A DNA stretch of 35,995 nucleotides from Alphaproteobacteria bacterium (GCA_017528045.1 JAFXPG010000003.1:1-35995); one strand, 5' to 3'; numbered from the stretch's first letter, positions 14,272 through 23,572 are shown. The notes: generated from the letters alone by a model not told the origin. Numbers and translations: made by a program.

Positions 14272-16332
14272 ATGGATAATCTTAACCCAGAACAACAAAT
14301 GGCTGTTAAAACAACTGATGGTCCTTTATTGGTTCTATCTGGGGCAGGAACAGGTAAAACACGTGTGTTGACCGCACGTGTTGCACATATTTTGTTTAAT
14401 AATTTGGCATATCCTTGGCAAATATTGTCTTTAACTTTTACTAATAAAGCAGCAAATGAAATGCGTTTCAGGGTCGCACAATATAGTGAGATATCACATC
14501 TTTGTCGTGATTTGTGGATGGGAACTTTTCATTCTGTGTGTTTAAGAATATTACGTTCTAATTATACTGCCGCTGGGTTAAGAAGTGATTTTTTAATATA
14601 TGGTGAAGATGATCAAAAAGCTATTTTAAAACGTGTTATTGTAAATTTAGGTTTTGATACCAAAGAATTTAACCCATCAGATTGGGTTGATACTATTTCT
14701 AATATCAAAGATAAAGGAATAACAGATTTTACAAAAATGAATCTGTCAGCAAATACACAAAAAATATTAAATGCTTATAACACAGAATTAACCCGTATGG
14801 GGGCAATTGATTTTGGAGACATAATCTTATATGTTTTAAAATTATTTGAATCTCACGTTGAAATATTGAACAAATATCAACATCAATTCAAATATATTAT
14901 GGTTGATGAATTTCAAGATACTAATGCTGCACAAATGATGTTGTTAAAAATGTTAACCAAAGATAATGAATGTCCAAATATTTGTTGTGTTGGTGATGAT
15001 GATCAATCTATATATTCTTGGCGTGGTGCAGAAATAAGAAATATTTTAGAATTTGAAAAAACTTATCCTGGGGCAAAAATAATCAGATTGGAAACTAATT
15101 ATCGCAGCAGTGGAAATATTTTGTATGCTGCGAATTCTTTGATAAAACATAATACAGGAAGATTGGGTAAAGATTTAAAGCCTGCACCAAATGTTGATAT
15201 GGGGGAAAAGGTTTATATTGCAACTGTTCCAAGTGATTGGGATGAAGCACGTTTGATTTCTGATGCTATTATCAGAAATTCAAATAATAATTTTTCAGAT
15301 TTTGCCGTATTAATTCGAGCAGGTTCTTTATCTAGAACATTTGAAGAAGAATTTACTGGTCGTAATATTCCTTATCGTTTAGTTGGTGCAACTAAGTTTT
15401 ATGATAGAGCAGAAATACGTGATGCAATAGCATATATAAGATTGTTAGTTTACCCTTTTGATGATATTTCTTTTGAACGTATTATTTCTAAACCACGTCG
15501 TGGTTTTGGAGATAGTGCAATAGCAAATTTGCGTTCATATGGAAAAAGTTTAATGGAAGGTTTAAAAATCGCTAAATTGACATCTAAACAACAAGAAAGC
15601 GCATCAGATTTTTTGGCTGCGTTTAATTTTGATTGGCAAAATACTACACCAAAAGATGCGGTACAACAGTTATTAGAAAATTCTGGATATCTTAAGATGT
15701 GGCGTGAATCTAAAGATACAGATGCTGCGGAACGTTTAGAACATATTCGTGAATTAATATCTGGTGTTGTTTCTAAATATGATACTTTGCCGGAATTTTT
15801 GGAGCATGCTGCATTGATGATGACAGATGATAATGATGCCGAAGGTGATGAAAAGAATGTTGTAAGTATCATGACAATACATGCAGCAAAAGGTTTGGAA
15901 TTTAATACGGTATTTTTGCCAGCTTGGGAAGAAGGTATTTTCCCAAATGATAAAAAGTCAGATTCTGATATAGAAGAAGAAAGAAGATTAGCTTATGTTG
16001 CAATAACACGTGCACGTGTTCGTGTTATAATTACTAATGCTATGGTTCGTTCAATGTTTGGACAAAGATTGTATCAAAGTTCTTCACGTTTTATTGGTGA
16101 AATGAACAGAGAATTTGTTTTTGTTCAAGGTGATTATAACTATTCTTATAATTCACAAAAAACGGAATATAAACCAAAAGCAAAAAAAATTGAATCTGTT
16201 GTTGGTAAAATGGTTGTTCATGCAGAAATGGGAACAGGTGTTGTGATATCTGAAAATGGCGATATATTAACTGTTGCTTTTAAAACAAAAGGTATCAAAA
16301 ACGTAGCCCGTAATTTTTTGAGATTTGTTTAA
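14272..16332 (+). CDS. uvrD: UvrD/PcrA-type superfamily 1A DNA helicase
   Basis: 686 aa from the ATG at 14272. In-frame ATGs at 14257 and 14263 overlap or precede the predicted transcription start and have no ribosome site. Superfamily 1 motifs in order: Q motif LNPEQQMAV near the start, Walker A SGAGTGKTR (~23-31), motif Ia TFTNKAANEM, motif II VDEFQDTN (~215), motif III GDDDQSIYSWRGA, motif IV ETNYRSS, motif V TIHAAKGLEF, motif VI VAITRAR. It unwinds DNA in nucleotide excision and mismatch repair. The C-terminal ~60 residues form the variable UvrD/PcrA tail. Its stop codon overlaps that of the convergent VirB6-like gene. Confidence 0.95.
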   Translation: MDNLNPEQQMAVKTTDGPLLVLSGAGTGKTRVLTARVAHILFNNLAYPWQILSLTFTNKAANEMRFRVAQYSEISHLCRDLWMGTFHSVCLRILRSNYTAAGLRSDFLIYGEDDQKAILKRVIVNLGFDTKEFNPSDWVDTISNIKDKGITDFTKMNLSANTQKILNAYNTELTRMGAIDFGDIILYVLKLFESHVEILNKYQHQFKYIMVDEFQDTNAAQMMLLKMLTKDNECPNICCVGDDDQSIYSWRGAEIRNILEFEKTYPGAKIIRLETNYRSSGNILYAANSLIKHNTGRLGKDLKPAPNVDMGEKVYIATVPSDWDEARLISDAIIRNSNNNFSDFAVLIRAGSLSRTFEEEFTGRNIPYRLVGATKFYDRAEIRDAIAYIRLLVYPFDDISFERIISKPRRGFGDSAIANLRSYGKSLMEGLKIAKLTSKQQESASDFLAAFNFDWQNTTPKDAVQQLLENSGYLKMWRESKDTDAAERLEHIRELISGVVSKYDTLPEFLEHAALMMTDDNDAEGDEKNVVSIMTIHAAKGLEFNTVFLPAWEEGIFPNDKKSDSDIEEERRLAYVAITRARVRVIITNAMVRSMFGQRLYQSSSRFIGEMNREFVFVQGDYNYSYNSQKTEYKPKAKKIESVVGKMVVHAEMGTGVVISENGDILTVAFKTKGIKNVARNFLRFV

Positions 16333-17630
16333 AGTTTGTCTTTAGACCATGCTTTTACTACTTTACCACCAAAACCTTTTATATCTCCCCATAATGTCTT
16401 TGTGTCTGATTGTAATTGCTTACCAAATGCGTTGTCTATTTTTCCACCAAGTTGTGTTGCATATTCGTCTGTTTTATCAGCCAAATGTAATATTAAACAA
16501 CCTGTTATTAAAATTACCATTGCAGAACCAACTTCAAAACCATTATTTTGATTGTCAGAAATTATAAAAGTTAATAATACAGAACATATGGCGATAACTA
16601 TTGATAAAGATACAAAATATATTGTTGCATTGATAAATGTATTTATAATATCTGATAATTTTTTTGTGTTAAATACTTTCAATAATCCACTGAATATTTG
16701 ACCTGCATAATTTTTTTCACTTATTGATGGCATGGATTCTGCTAATGCGGTAAAAGGTAACATTAATATTGTGAAAAATAAATCTGCAACAACACCTAAT
16801 GTCATAAAAGCATATTTGAAAATACATTTGATAAAGATGTACAAAGCAACAATACCAACAATTGTTGCGGTGATACTGTTACCAAGTTTTAACCCATATT
16901 TTATCCAATCAAATGCACTTCCTATTGCATAATAGAAAAATGTTGATAAACGACCAGGTAAACACATTATATCTGCAGCTGCTTTTGCATCCCCTATTAA
17001 TAAGTGACCAGACATATTGTTTGTAACATAATCTTTTATTGCTGCACATGTGTCAACATTTGCAATATTTGAATTATATACATTTGAAACAGAATCTATA
17101 ATAAATGTTGAAATATAAGTTCCCAAAGATAATATAGGAGTAACTATCAATTCAAATATTTCTTCCGGTTTAGAATTTAAAATTAAAACCCAAACAACAA
17201 TAATTAAACCTTTTTTAAAAACTTCATAAAAAACTGTTTTATAATCAGTTGATTCTCGAATCATTTTATAAGCATTTAAACCAATCCAAAATGCGTACAT
17301 AATAAATAAAAATACGATTGTAAAAGGAACAAGTGTTTTTTGTAATACTTCACCGATAGGTGACATTGCTTGCATAAACATTAGCCCAAGTTTTGTTTCT
17401 ATTGGAACAAATCCTGGTTTTTTTATGTTTTCTTGAAATTTGATATTATATTTTTCAATGTCTGATTGCATGGAATTACTGTATGTTTCCATGTTTTCTT
17501 CTATTATCCAATCACCATATTCTGCAATTTCGCCATAAGGTGTGTTTGTTTCAGCAAAAGATGTATTGAACAAGCTTGCTGTTATCAAGCAAATTAATAA
17601 AACAGATAAAATTTTACGAATGTATTTCAC
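16329..17630 (-). CDS. VirB6/TrbL-like polytopic membrane protein (433 aa)
   Basis: GTG start with AAGGA upstream. Signal peptide cleaved after SFA (residue 26), a ~60-residue periplasmic stretch, then about seven hydrophobic helices. Shared features with its four neighbours: a TP-x3-LG motif after the second or third helix (VTPILSLGTYIS), a later LMLPFTALAES segment, and a basic Trp-containing cytoplasmic tail (DTKTLWGDIKG). This is the topology of the VirB6/TrbL channel component of type IV secretion systems, found in multiple copies in Rickettsiales. Assignment rests on topology and motif similarity, not a database match. Last gene of the operon, 2 nt after its upstream neighbour. Confidence 0.6.
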   Translation of the reverse strand: MKYIRKILSVLLICLITASLFNTSFAETNTPYGEIAEYGDWIIEENMETYSNSMQSDIEKYNIKFQENIKKPGFVPIETKLGLMFMQAMSPIGEVLQKTLVPFTIVFLFIMYAFWIGLNAYKMIRESTDYKTVFYEVFKKGLIIVVWVLILNSKPEEIFELIVTPILSLGTYISTFIIDSVSNVYNSNIANVDTCAAIKDYVTNNMSGHLLIGDAKAAADIMCLPGRLSTFFYYAIGSAFDWIKYGLKLGNSITATIVGIVALYIFIKCIFKYAFMTLGVVADLFFTILMLPFTALAESMPSISEKNYAGQIFSGLLKVFNTKKLSDIINTFINATIYFVSLSIVIAICSVLLTFIISDNQNNGFEVGSAMVILITGCLILHLADKTDEYATQLGGKIDNAFGKQLQSDTKTLWGDIKGFGGKVVKAWSKDKL

Positions 17631-17632
17631 TG

Positions 17633-19096
17633 TTATTTTCCTTGCATCTTGTCGTATATTTTATCATACAATTGCATTGGTTTATTATAAACTTGTTTTG
17701 CTGCATCTTTTAACCAATCACCATAATTAAATGTTTCTTTTTCGTCTTTGGATGTATTTAACAAAGTGTCTATCTTTGGGGATAATACCCAAAAGTATAA
17801 CAATCCAATACCAATCATAAATATAAAGAAATCAAATCCGTCATCCATAAAATCAAAAGCCCCAGGATATCTTGATTCAACATAAGTTTTTTGTGCATTA
17901 AAACATGATAAAAACTTAGATTTATCAATTTCACCATCTGTAATAGATGTTTGTTCACAAGTTGTAAATACTTTCATAACAGACATTGTTTGTGCATCAG
18001 GGTTTTTATCGTATATTTCACCCAATAATGGTGGCATTATTGATGTAAAACCATCATGTGGTCCTGGATAAAAAGAATCAGATGCAAAGAACACAATCGC
18101 ATAAATAATTGTTATTTTTAAACTTATTTTTAATATGCTGATTGCTGATTTTATTAATATATCAATTGCAGAATTCATAAGACCTTTAGATATACCCCAA
18201 ACTTCTTCAAATGCTGCTGCTGCAATTAATAATGGCATAAATATAATTATAAATATTAATTTAAATAAAACATTTAAGACTTGGAATAATAAATCAAAAC
18301 CAATTATCAAAAATATAATTACCAATGCTAACCCTGACAACCAAGTAAATAATCCGCCCCCCATTCCTAGCCACGAATAATTCATCAATGCAAAACCACC
18401 AGCAGCACCAGCAAGCATAACAGTATTAAGATTTCCTATTACACACATAAATGGTTTTAATACAGGATTTAATATATCAGACATGTCAGAGTTATCTTCT
18501 TTTATTTCTAACATATCACATTTGATATTACTAATTCTGTTAGTTGCTATTGTTGATAAAGTTGTACCAATGTACATCACAGGAGATACGACTAATTGTG
18601 TTGTTGTTTTTAATACACTTGCGCCTGTCCAATTTATTGCACCTAAAAATGCGGCTGCTATCAAGACACGAACAGCTGTTTTCCAAACTTTTTCAAACCA
18701 TTTTCCAAATTCTAATTTTGGTTCGCTTGAAGTTAAATCTTTTATATCTTTAGAATTTGCTGCTTCGTTTATTTGTTTTAATGTATGCATAACAACAAAT
18801 ATGCCAAAACCAATAACCATAACAACCCAAAGATATTTTACTAATTTTTCCCAAAACATTTGTGTCGTGTTACCAATAACTGCAAATAAATCATACATAT
18901 ATGTGCATAGAAAACATCCATTAGTGGTAGATATATCACCATCTTGGACACCGATTTGTTTTAAAAACTGATCAACGCTTGTATAAGATAAAGAAGCCCC
19001 CCCAATAGAAGAAGACAAATAGCTTATCCCTATGCCAATAACTATGGCAATAAATAAGAATTTTAAACCTTTTTCAATAAGCCACTTTTTTATCAT
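17633..19096 (-). CDS. VirB6/TrbL-like polytopic membrane protein with CxxC (487 aa)
   Basis: An N-terminal hydrophobic anchor, then a short periplasmic loop with C61-F-L-C64, followed by about seven helices. The VSPVMYIGTTLS motif corresponds to VTPILSLGTYIS of the downstream paralog; the MPLLIAAAAFEE segment marks the conserved late helix. The tail is basic and Tyr/Lys-rich (DWLKDAAKQVY). The start overlaps the stop of the upstream 405-aa gene (ATGA), so translation is coupled and no separate ribosome site is needed. A longer periplasmic loop (around residues 345-425) contains further Cys. Probable inner-membrane channel subunit of a secretion-type complex. Confidence 0.6.
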   Translation of the reverse strand: MIKKWLIEKGLKFLFIAIVIGIGISYLSSSIGGASLSYTSVDQFLKQIGVQDGDISTTNGCFLCTYMYDLFAVIGNTTQMFWEKLVKYLWVVMVIGFGIFVVMHTLKQINEAANSKDIKDLTSSEPKLEFGKWFEKVWKTAVRVLIAAAFLGAINWTGASVLKTTTQLVVSPVMYIGTTLSTIATNRISNIKCDMLEIKEDNSDMSDILNPVLKPFMCVIGNLNTVMLAGAAGGFALMNYSWLGMGGGLFTWLSGLALVIIFLIIGFDLLFQVLNVLFKLIFIIIFMPLLIAAAAFEEVWGISKGLMNSAIDILIKSAISILKISLKITIIYAIVFFASDSFYPGPHDGFTSIMPPLLGEIYDKNPDAQTMSVMKVFTTCEQTSITDGEIDKSKFLSCFNAQKTYVESRYPGAFDFMDDGFDFFIFMIGIGLLYFWVLSPKIDTLLNTSKDEKETFNYGDWLKDAAKQVYNKPMQLYDKIYDKMQGK

Positions 19097-20310
19097 TTTT
19101 TATCTTTTTTATCACTTGAATCTTTTGATTCTTGTTTTTCTTGTTCTTTTATTGCCGCTTCCGGATTAATTACTGTTTTGAATCCTTGTTTAACATTGTT
19201 TAACATTGTATCAGTTAATGCCAACATATTTGAACCCATTTCTTTGGACAAAGAATCTTCCTGTTTGACGCCAAATACAGACATTATTTTTTCTGTTATC
19301 TTTGGTATTTGATCTGCAATATATCTAATTACGTATACTAATACAATAGATCCTGCGAAAGTAATTTCGGCAATACTAGAATTTTCTAAATCAAAATTAT
19401 AAAGATTTGATATTGAATTTTTTATTTCATTTACATCTGTAGAATTATTTGTTAAGAAACCTTGGATAATTAACATTATTATTGTATATGTCAGTATAGC
19501 AGATGCAACAGATACTATTGCATTAATTAATTTTTTGATTTGGCCTGCACCTAAATTTCCACCCAAGTTTTTCATCCATCCTGGTGCATCTTGAGCATCT
19601 TTAAATATGAAAAATATTATCGATAATGGAAAAAAGAAACCAAACATTGCCATTGCAAAAATTACATCCATAAAACAAAAAGAATACCTGATAAATAAAC
19701 GAATAAAATTATATGTTAAAAATAGTCCAATGAAGAAAATAATAATATGTTTTATAAGATTACCAATGCCAAACAATGCGTGTAAACTAAAAGCTGCGTC
19801 CATAATACTGATACCAACATTAATATAAATTTGAAAATTAGATACACTGGTTTGTAACAATTTTATAATAGTATCTCGTAATTGCGGACTGAACATCCCA
19901 GAATCATCCATTTGAATTTTTTGATAATCGTCATTTATCGTTAAACCTTTTGTTAAAGATTCTGTGTAAAGTAAAGTCATATCCGCTGTTGGTTCAAATG
20001 TTATTTTTGTTACTAATTTAGGAAAACTTAATCCTGCACTTAACAAAGCCAATACCAACAATGATTTTATTAAAACCGGTTTTAACGATTTTTGAAACAT
20101 TGGATCAGGCATTTGTTTTTTCATGTTTTGCCAAACAACATTTATCATATAAAAAGCAAATAATATGCAGAAAATAATTACAGCAAAAGTAGACAGTTTT
20201 TGATATAAAACACCTGCAGCTTTTGATATTACGACAAACAGATTATCAAATATAGGACATGTCCAACATGTGACTGTTTCTCTTACTAAAGATTCTGCTA
20301 GTGCTGGCAT
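19093..20310 (-). CDS. VirB6/TrbL-like polytopic membrane protein with CxxC (405 aa)
   Basis: The N-terminus has no signal peptide but a short segment with C15-W-T-C18-PIF, closely matching CWTCQIF of the divergent paralog at 21703. About seven helices follow, with FEPTADMTLLYT in place of the family P-x3-LG motif. The C-terminal tail is long, highly charged and Lys/Asp/Ser-rich, ending in SSDKKDKK. AGGAAAG lies before the ATG, 3 nt after the stop of the upstream gene. Predicted inner-membrane protein of the same complex as its neighbours (inference from operon and similarity). Confidence 0.6.
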   Translation of the reverse strand: MPALAESLVRETVTCWTCPIFDNLFVVISKAAGVLYQKLSTFAVIIFCILFAFYMINVVWQNMKKQMPDPMFQKSLKPVLIKSLLVLALLSAGLSFPKLVTKITFEPTADMTLLYTESLTKGLTINDDYQKIQMDDSGMFSPQLRDTIIKLLQTSVSNFQIYINVGISIMDAAFSLHALFGIGNLIKHIIIFFIGLFLTYNFIRLFIRYSFCFMDVIFAMAMFGFFFPLSIIFFIFKDAQDAPGWMKNLGGNLGAGQIKKLINAIVSVASAILTYTIIMLIIQGFLTNNSTDVNEIKNSISNLYNFDLENSSIAEITFAGSIVLVYVIRYIADQIPKITEKIMSVFGVKQEDSLSKEMGSNMLALTDTMLNNVKQGFKTVINPEAAIKEQEKQESKDSSDKKDKK

Positions 20311-20313
20311 GTT

Positions 20314-21618
20314 TTATTTCTTTCCTATTATTTTTTTACCCACACCAAACCAATCTTTTACAGTTTTAGGTGCGGCTTTTGTTTTTGTCCATATTGTTTT
20401 TGCATCACCAGTTACATTTGTATACAACGTTTTTGGTGTTCCACTGGTGTACATTTCTAATCTTTCACGTGTTAATTTGAATATGTTTTGCATCAAGAAT
20501 ATTGTTAATAAAGACGATAACCATAAAACAGAATGAGAACCAAAATTCATAGCTGTATTTGTAATAGAAGGAATGTTGCTGCTGGATACGCCCGATGCTG
20601 CTGCGACAAAAACAGAAGAAGACCAATTAAACAAAGCTCTAACAACAGATATGTTTATACATAACATGAAAGCACATGCAATCATAGTTATTACTAGTTT
20701 TTTTAAAGAATCTATGATTTGTTCAAATGCTGGTAGAAAATCAACCCATTTATCAGATTTTTTTGCAACCCATGCTAACACATTAAAAGGGTACATTATT
20801 AAAGATAAACAAAAATCAAAAATACCTTGGATTATTAGTAAAGCCATAAATACATTTGATGAAACAAAGGCCGTTATTAATAATATGCCGGTAATTATAT
20901 TCATTAAATCTTCGCCACCATGTGGTATTAAAACCATCATTCCTTTTATACCCTGGCGCAGAAAATCAAAACCATATTTTATAACACGATTATTTTCTTT
21001 AGATATAGCATAAACAGGACGAATTAAAAAATTACAACTGCGCTCAGATATCCATTTAGAATCTGTTATAGATGCAGGACAAGAAATTCCTTCATCAATG
21101 GATATAGAAGAATTAACAGTTTTTAAAATATTTTCTGTATAAAAATAACCAAACTCTAAAAAAGGGTCGACCAAAAACTTTGTTATATATGTTGGCTTTA
21201 TTTGTAACAACAATATAATAGCAATTAATGCACGTAAACATGGTTTAAAAACATTGTCTGCTATTTTCCAACCTGTGGCAGAACCATCCCATATTTCGCC
21301 ACCACCAGAAAAACCTAAAAATGACAGCCAATCTTTTGGTAAATACATTTTAAATAAATACAATCCGATATAGAAAGCTAAAAATGCATAGATTAATGTG
21401 TAAATAATTCCATGACCATTATCTACAAAAAAATCGTATAAATTAACAGCCATATTCATCATTGTTTCTAAAACAATTGGAATAAAAGGGGCAAGATTAT
21501 AAGAATCTAATATGTCTGCTTTTGCTGGAAAAGATACAAGAGAAAATGCCAAGAAAGCCAATAATATGCTTTTGACACCAAATGAAGACATAAATTTTTT
21601 AAAATTTATTTGGAACAT
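20314..21618 (-). CDS. VirB6/TrbL-like polytopic membrane protein, first gene of operon (434 aa)
   Basis: A signal-like N-terminus (cut after AKA, residue ~34) is followed by about seven helices. VDPFLEFGYFYT matches the family P-x3-[LF]G motif; LIMYPFNVLAWVAKKSDKW is the late conserved segment shared with the plus-strand paralog (LMLPLMLMAWMFDKDNF). The tail TGDAKTIWTKTKA parallels DTKTLWGDIKG and KDANLMWENLKK in the paralogs. The start has GAGAGAGA just upstream. It heads a four-gene operon in which the genes are 2-3 nt apart or overlap by 4 nt, so stoichiometric production is likely. Confidence 0.6.
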   Translation of the reverse strand: MFQINFKKFMSSFGVKSILLAFLAFSLVSFPAKADILDSYNLAPFIPIVLETMMNMAVNLYDFFVDNGHGIIYTLIYAFLAFYIGLYLFKMYLPKDWLSFLGFSGGGEIWDGSATGWKIADNVFKPCLRALIAIILLLQIKPTYITKFLVDPFLEFGYFYTENILKTVNSSISIDEGISCPASITDSKWISERSCNFLIRPVYAISKENNRVIKYGFDFLRQGIKGMMVLIPHGGEDLMNIITGILLITAFVSSNVFMALLIIQGIFDFCLSLIMYPFNVLAWVAKKSDKWVDFLPAFEQIIDSLKKLVITMIACAFMLCINISVVRALFNWSSSVFVAAASGVSSSNIPSITNTAMNFGSHSVLWLSSLLTIFLMQNIFKLTRERLEMYTSGTPKTLYTNVTGDAKTIWTKTKAAPKTVKDWFGVGKKIIGKK

Positions 21619-21646
21619 TCTCTCTCTGTTGATTTTTATTAATTGA

Positions 21647-21655
21647 ATTATATCA
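21647..21655 (-). promoter_or_regulatory. Extended -10 promoter of the VirB6-like operon
   Basis: TGATATAAT on the minus strand, 28 bases before the ATG at 21618. It faces, and lies within 35 bases of, the divergent promoter at 21687-21695. Confidence 0.55.
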
Positions 21656-21686
21656 CATTTTTAATAATTTATGGTATAATAATTTA

Positions 21687-21695
21687 TGATATAAT
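21687..21695 (+). promoter_or_regulatory. Extended -10 promoter of the divergent VirB6-like gene
   Basis: TGATATAAT; a second TGGTATAAT lies at 21672-21680. The first box ends 7 bases before the ATG at 21703, predicting a leaderless mRNA. Confidence 0.6.
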
Positions 21696-21702
21696 TAATG
21701 TT

Positions 21703-22995
21703 ATGAAAGTATTAAAAAAAATTTGGTTGTTTATTGTTGGTTTGTTCCCATTATCAGCTGGGGCTATAGGTCCTGTTGCTATTGGGGCTTTGGGTGGTGG
21801 CGCCGCACTTTTAGGTGTTTCTATATGGCGCAGTGTTGCACCTGTAGATACCAGTGAAGCGTTTTCTTTCTTTTCGTCTTGTTGGACCTGTCAAATATTT
21901 TCAGATATTATGATTGCTATGTCTGATTTATTACCTGGGGCTTATCATAGTTTAGGGTTAATAACTATACCTATGTCAATAGTGTTATTGGCAATTTTAA
22001 TGGCATGGAGAATAGCTTCTGGTTTTATTAACAATAAAGTAGAAGAATCATCAAAAATTACAGGCAATTTTGGAAATTATATTGTAAAATTAACTTTGTT
22101 AATGGGTCTATTATTAATGCCTTTGCCACGAGTAATAACGAATCTTTTGATTGAACCAATAGTTACTTTGGGAACATCTTTTGATTATATGATTTCTTCA
22201 GACAGTACTTTTTCTGAATGTATGCTGGCTACTGCTATGGCAGATCCTGTTTCTATAGATGAAAGGGCTGCTGGATATGGTGCTTTTTCTCCAAAGTTGC
22301 GACATCAATTAGCATGTGAAGTTGCCAATGTGCATCAAATAACAGGTTTAGGAATGACTGTTGGTTGGACGATGCTAAATATGGCTTTTAATAGAGAATA
22401 TATGCATAAAATTTTATCTAAAGTACATGGTTTTCCGAATGTCCCATTGGCTTTTGCTGGTTTCGCAATATTGGTTTTGTATTTTTTTGCTTTATTGCCA
22501 ATACCTTTGTTTTTCTTGGAAATATTTATAAATTTATCTATGGATTTGATAATGTTGCCATTAATGTTAATGGCTTGGATGTTTGATAAAGATAATTTTG
22601 CTATCTTTCCACAAGGTGGTAAAACGATTCGTCAAATGATAGATGATGTGATTAAAGGTACTGTAGGAATCGGTTTAACTGTTGTATTTTTAACTTTTTC
22701 TGTATTATTTTTAAATGCGGCTTTTGGTGGTTGGCAAGGTGCAACAGATTTACAGAAAGTTATAGAAAATGGCGATTCGAAAATTTTATTGGATGGTTTG
22801 ATGATGCACAATGACAGCATAATTACTGTTGTTTTAATGGGAATATTCATAGCCATGTTTTTAACCATGATTCCACAGTTAACAAATATGTTGTTTAAGA
22901 TAAAAATATCAGATAAATATTACGAAACAGCAAAAAAAGATGCAAATCTTATGTGGGAAAACCTGAAAAAACTGGGAACCGCAATAAAAAAATAA
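21703..22995 (+). CDS. VirB6/TrbL-like polytopic membrane protein, divergent copy with CxxC (430 aa)
   Basis: The ATG at 21703 fits the promoter and gives a basic-hydrophobic N-terminus; the open frame extends to 21643 but that start precedes the promoter. A Gly/Ala-rich segment (~20-45) precedes C60-W-T-C63-QIF, then about seven helices. IEPIVTLGTSFD is the family P-x3-LG motif, LMLPLMLMAWMFDK the late conserved segment, and KDANLMWENLKK the basic Trp tail. It is clearly paralogous to the four minus-strand genes but is expressed separately from a face-to-face promoter. No Shine-Dalgarno sequence precedes the start. Confidence 0.6.
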   Translation: MKVLKKIWLFIVGLFPLSAGAIGPVAIGALGGGAALLGVSIWRSVAPVDTSEAFSFFSSCWTCQIFSDIMIAMSDLLPGAYHSLGLITIPMSIVLLAILMAWRIASGFINNKVEESSKITGNFGNYIVKLTLLMGLLLMPLPRVITNLLIEPIVTLGTSFDYMISSDSTFSECMLATAMADPVSIDERAAGYGAFSPKLRHQLACEVANVHQITGLGMTVGWTMLNMAFNREYMHKILSKVHGFPNVPLAFAGFAILVLYFFALLPIPLFFLEIFINLSMDLIMLPLMLMAWMFDKDNFAIFPQGGKTIRQMIDDVIKGTVGIGLTVVFLTFSVLFLNAAFGGWQGATDLQKVIENGDSKILLDGLMMHNDSIITVVLMGIFIAMFLTMIPQLTNMLFKIKISDKYYETAKKDANLMWENLKKLGTAIKK

Positions 22996-23046
22996 AAAAT
23001 CAAGTGCTTTATTTAACAAAGTGGTCTTTTTTATTACAACCGAATC

Positions 23047-23055
23047 TGATATAAT
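23047..23055 (+). promoter_or_regulatory. Extended -10 promoter of the 169-aa gene
   Basis: TGATATAAT ends 7 bases before the ATG at 23063; predicted leaderless transcript. Confidence 0.6.
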
Positions 23056-23062
23056 TCCGAAT

Positions 23063-23572
23063 ATGAAAGGTTTTCCAATTCTTTATTGGCCACATAATAC
23101 AAATGGTAATACTGATTACCAGTTGTCTCGCAAGGTTATAAATAATTTAACAGGGATGATGCCAGAAATTATAACAGAAGATTTGGATGTTGCTGGAATT
23201 TTAGAACAAAAACAAGATGCCGTTATTTATTATCCTGTGTTTTGTGAATCTACTGGATGGTGGGGTGAATTGTTGGGTGGTTCAGGTGTTGTTATTGAAA
23301 AAATTATAGTATCTCCAGAATGTCAATTGATGGTAATTGTTGATGAATCACGTGCGGAATTGAATGGACAAAACAGACTGCTGGCTGCAGAAATTAAACC
23401 TGCCAGCGGTTTTTTTAAGAAAATGAATTCTTCTGTTGCAACTGTCGCAGATATGTTGGCTACTGATGCAGGTACTATTTTGGCTTTGTTTTCTGGGAAA
23501 AATAAAAACCAATTTATAAATATCATAGAATCAACGGGAAATTCATATCTTGGTTGTATTGGACAATATTAA
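23063..23572 (+). CDS. Hypothetical protein (169 aa)
   Basis: The start at 23063 is chosen from the promoter position. No signal peptide or clear membrane helix. Residues ~58-75 hold CESTGWWGELLGGSG, which looks like a loop; mid-protein strands (VVIEKIIVSPECQLMVIVDE) suggest an alpha/beta fold, and a hydrophobic Ala/Thr-rich helix occurs near residues 125-140. I recognise no family. It lies directly downstream of the fifth VirB6-like gene but has its own promoter, so a link to that cluster is only positional. Confidence 0.6.
   Translation: MKGFPILYWPHNTNGNTDYQLSRKVINNLTGMMPEIITEDLDVAGILEQKQDAVIYYPVFCESTGWWGELLGGSGVVIEKIIVSPECQLMVIVDESRAELNGQNRLLAAEIKPASGFFKKMNSSVATVADMLATDAGTILALFSGKNKNQFINIIESTGNSYLGCIGQY

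Noticed and set aside
16329-22995. Complete type IV secretion system or conjugative element
   Set aside because: Only VirB6/TrbL-like proteins are present; no VirB4, VirB11, VirD4, VirB8-10, relaxase or oriT-like site in the window.
22996-23046. Terminator after the divergent VirB6-like gene
   Set aside because: A CTTT/AAAG pairing before a T run is visible, but the stem is only about 4 bp and not convincing.
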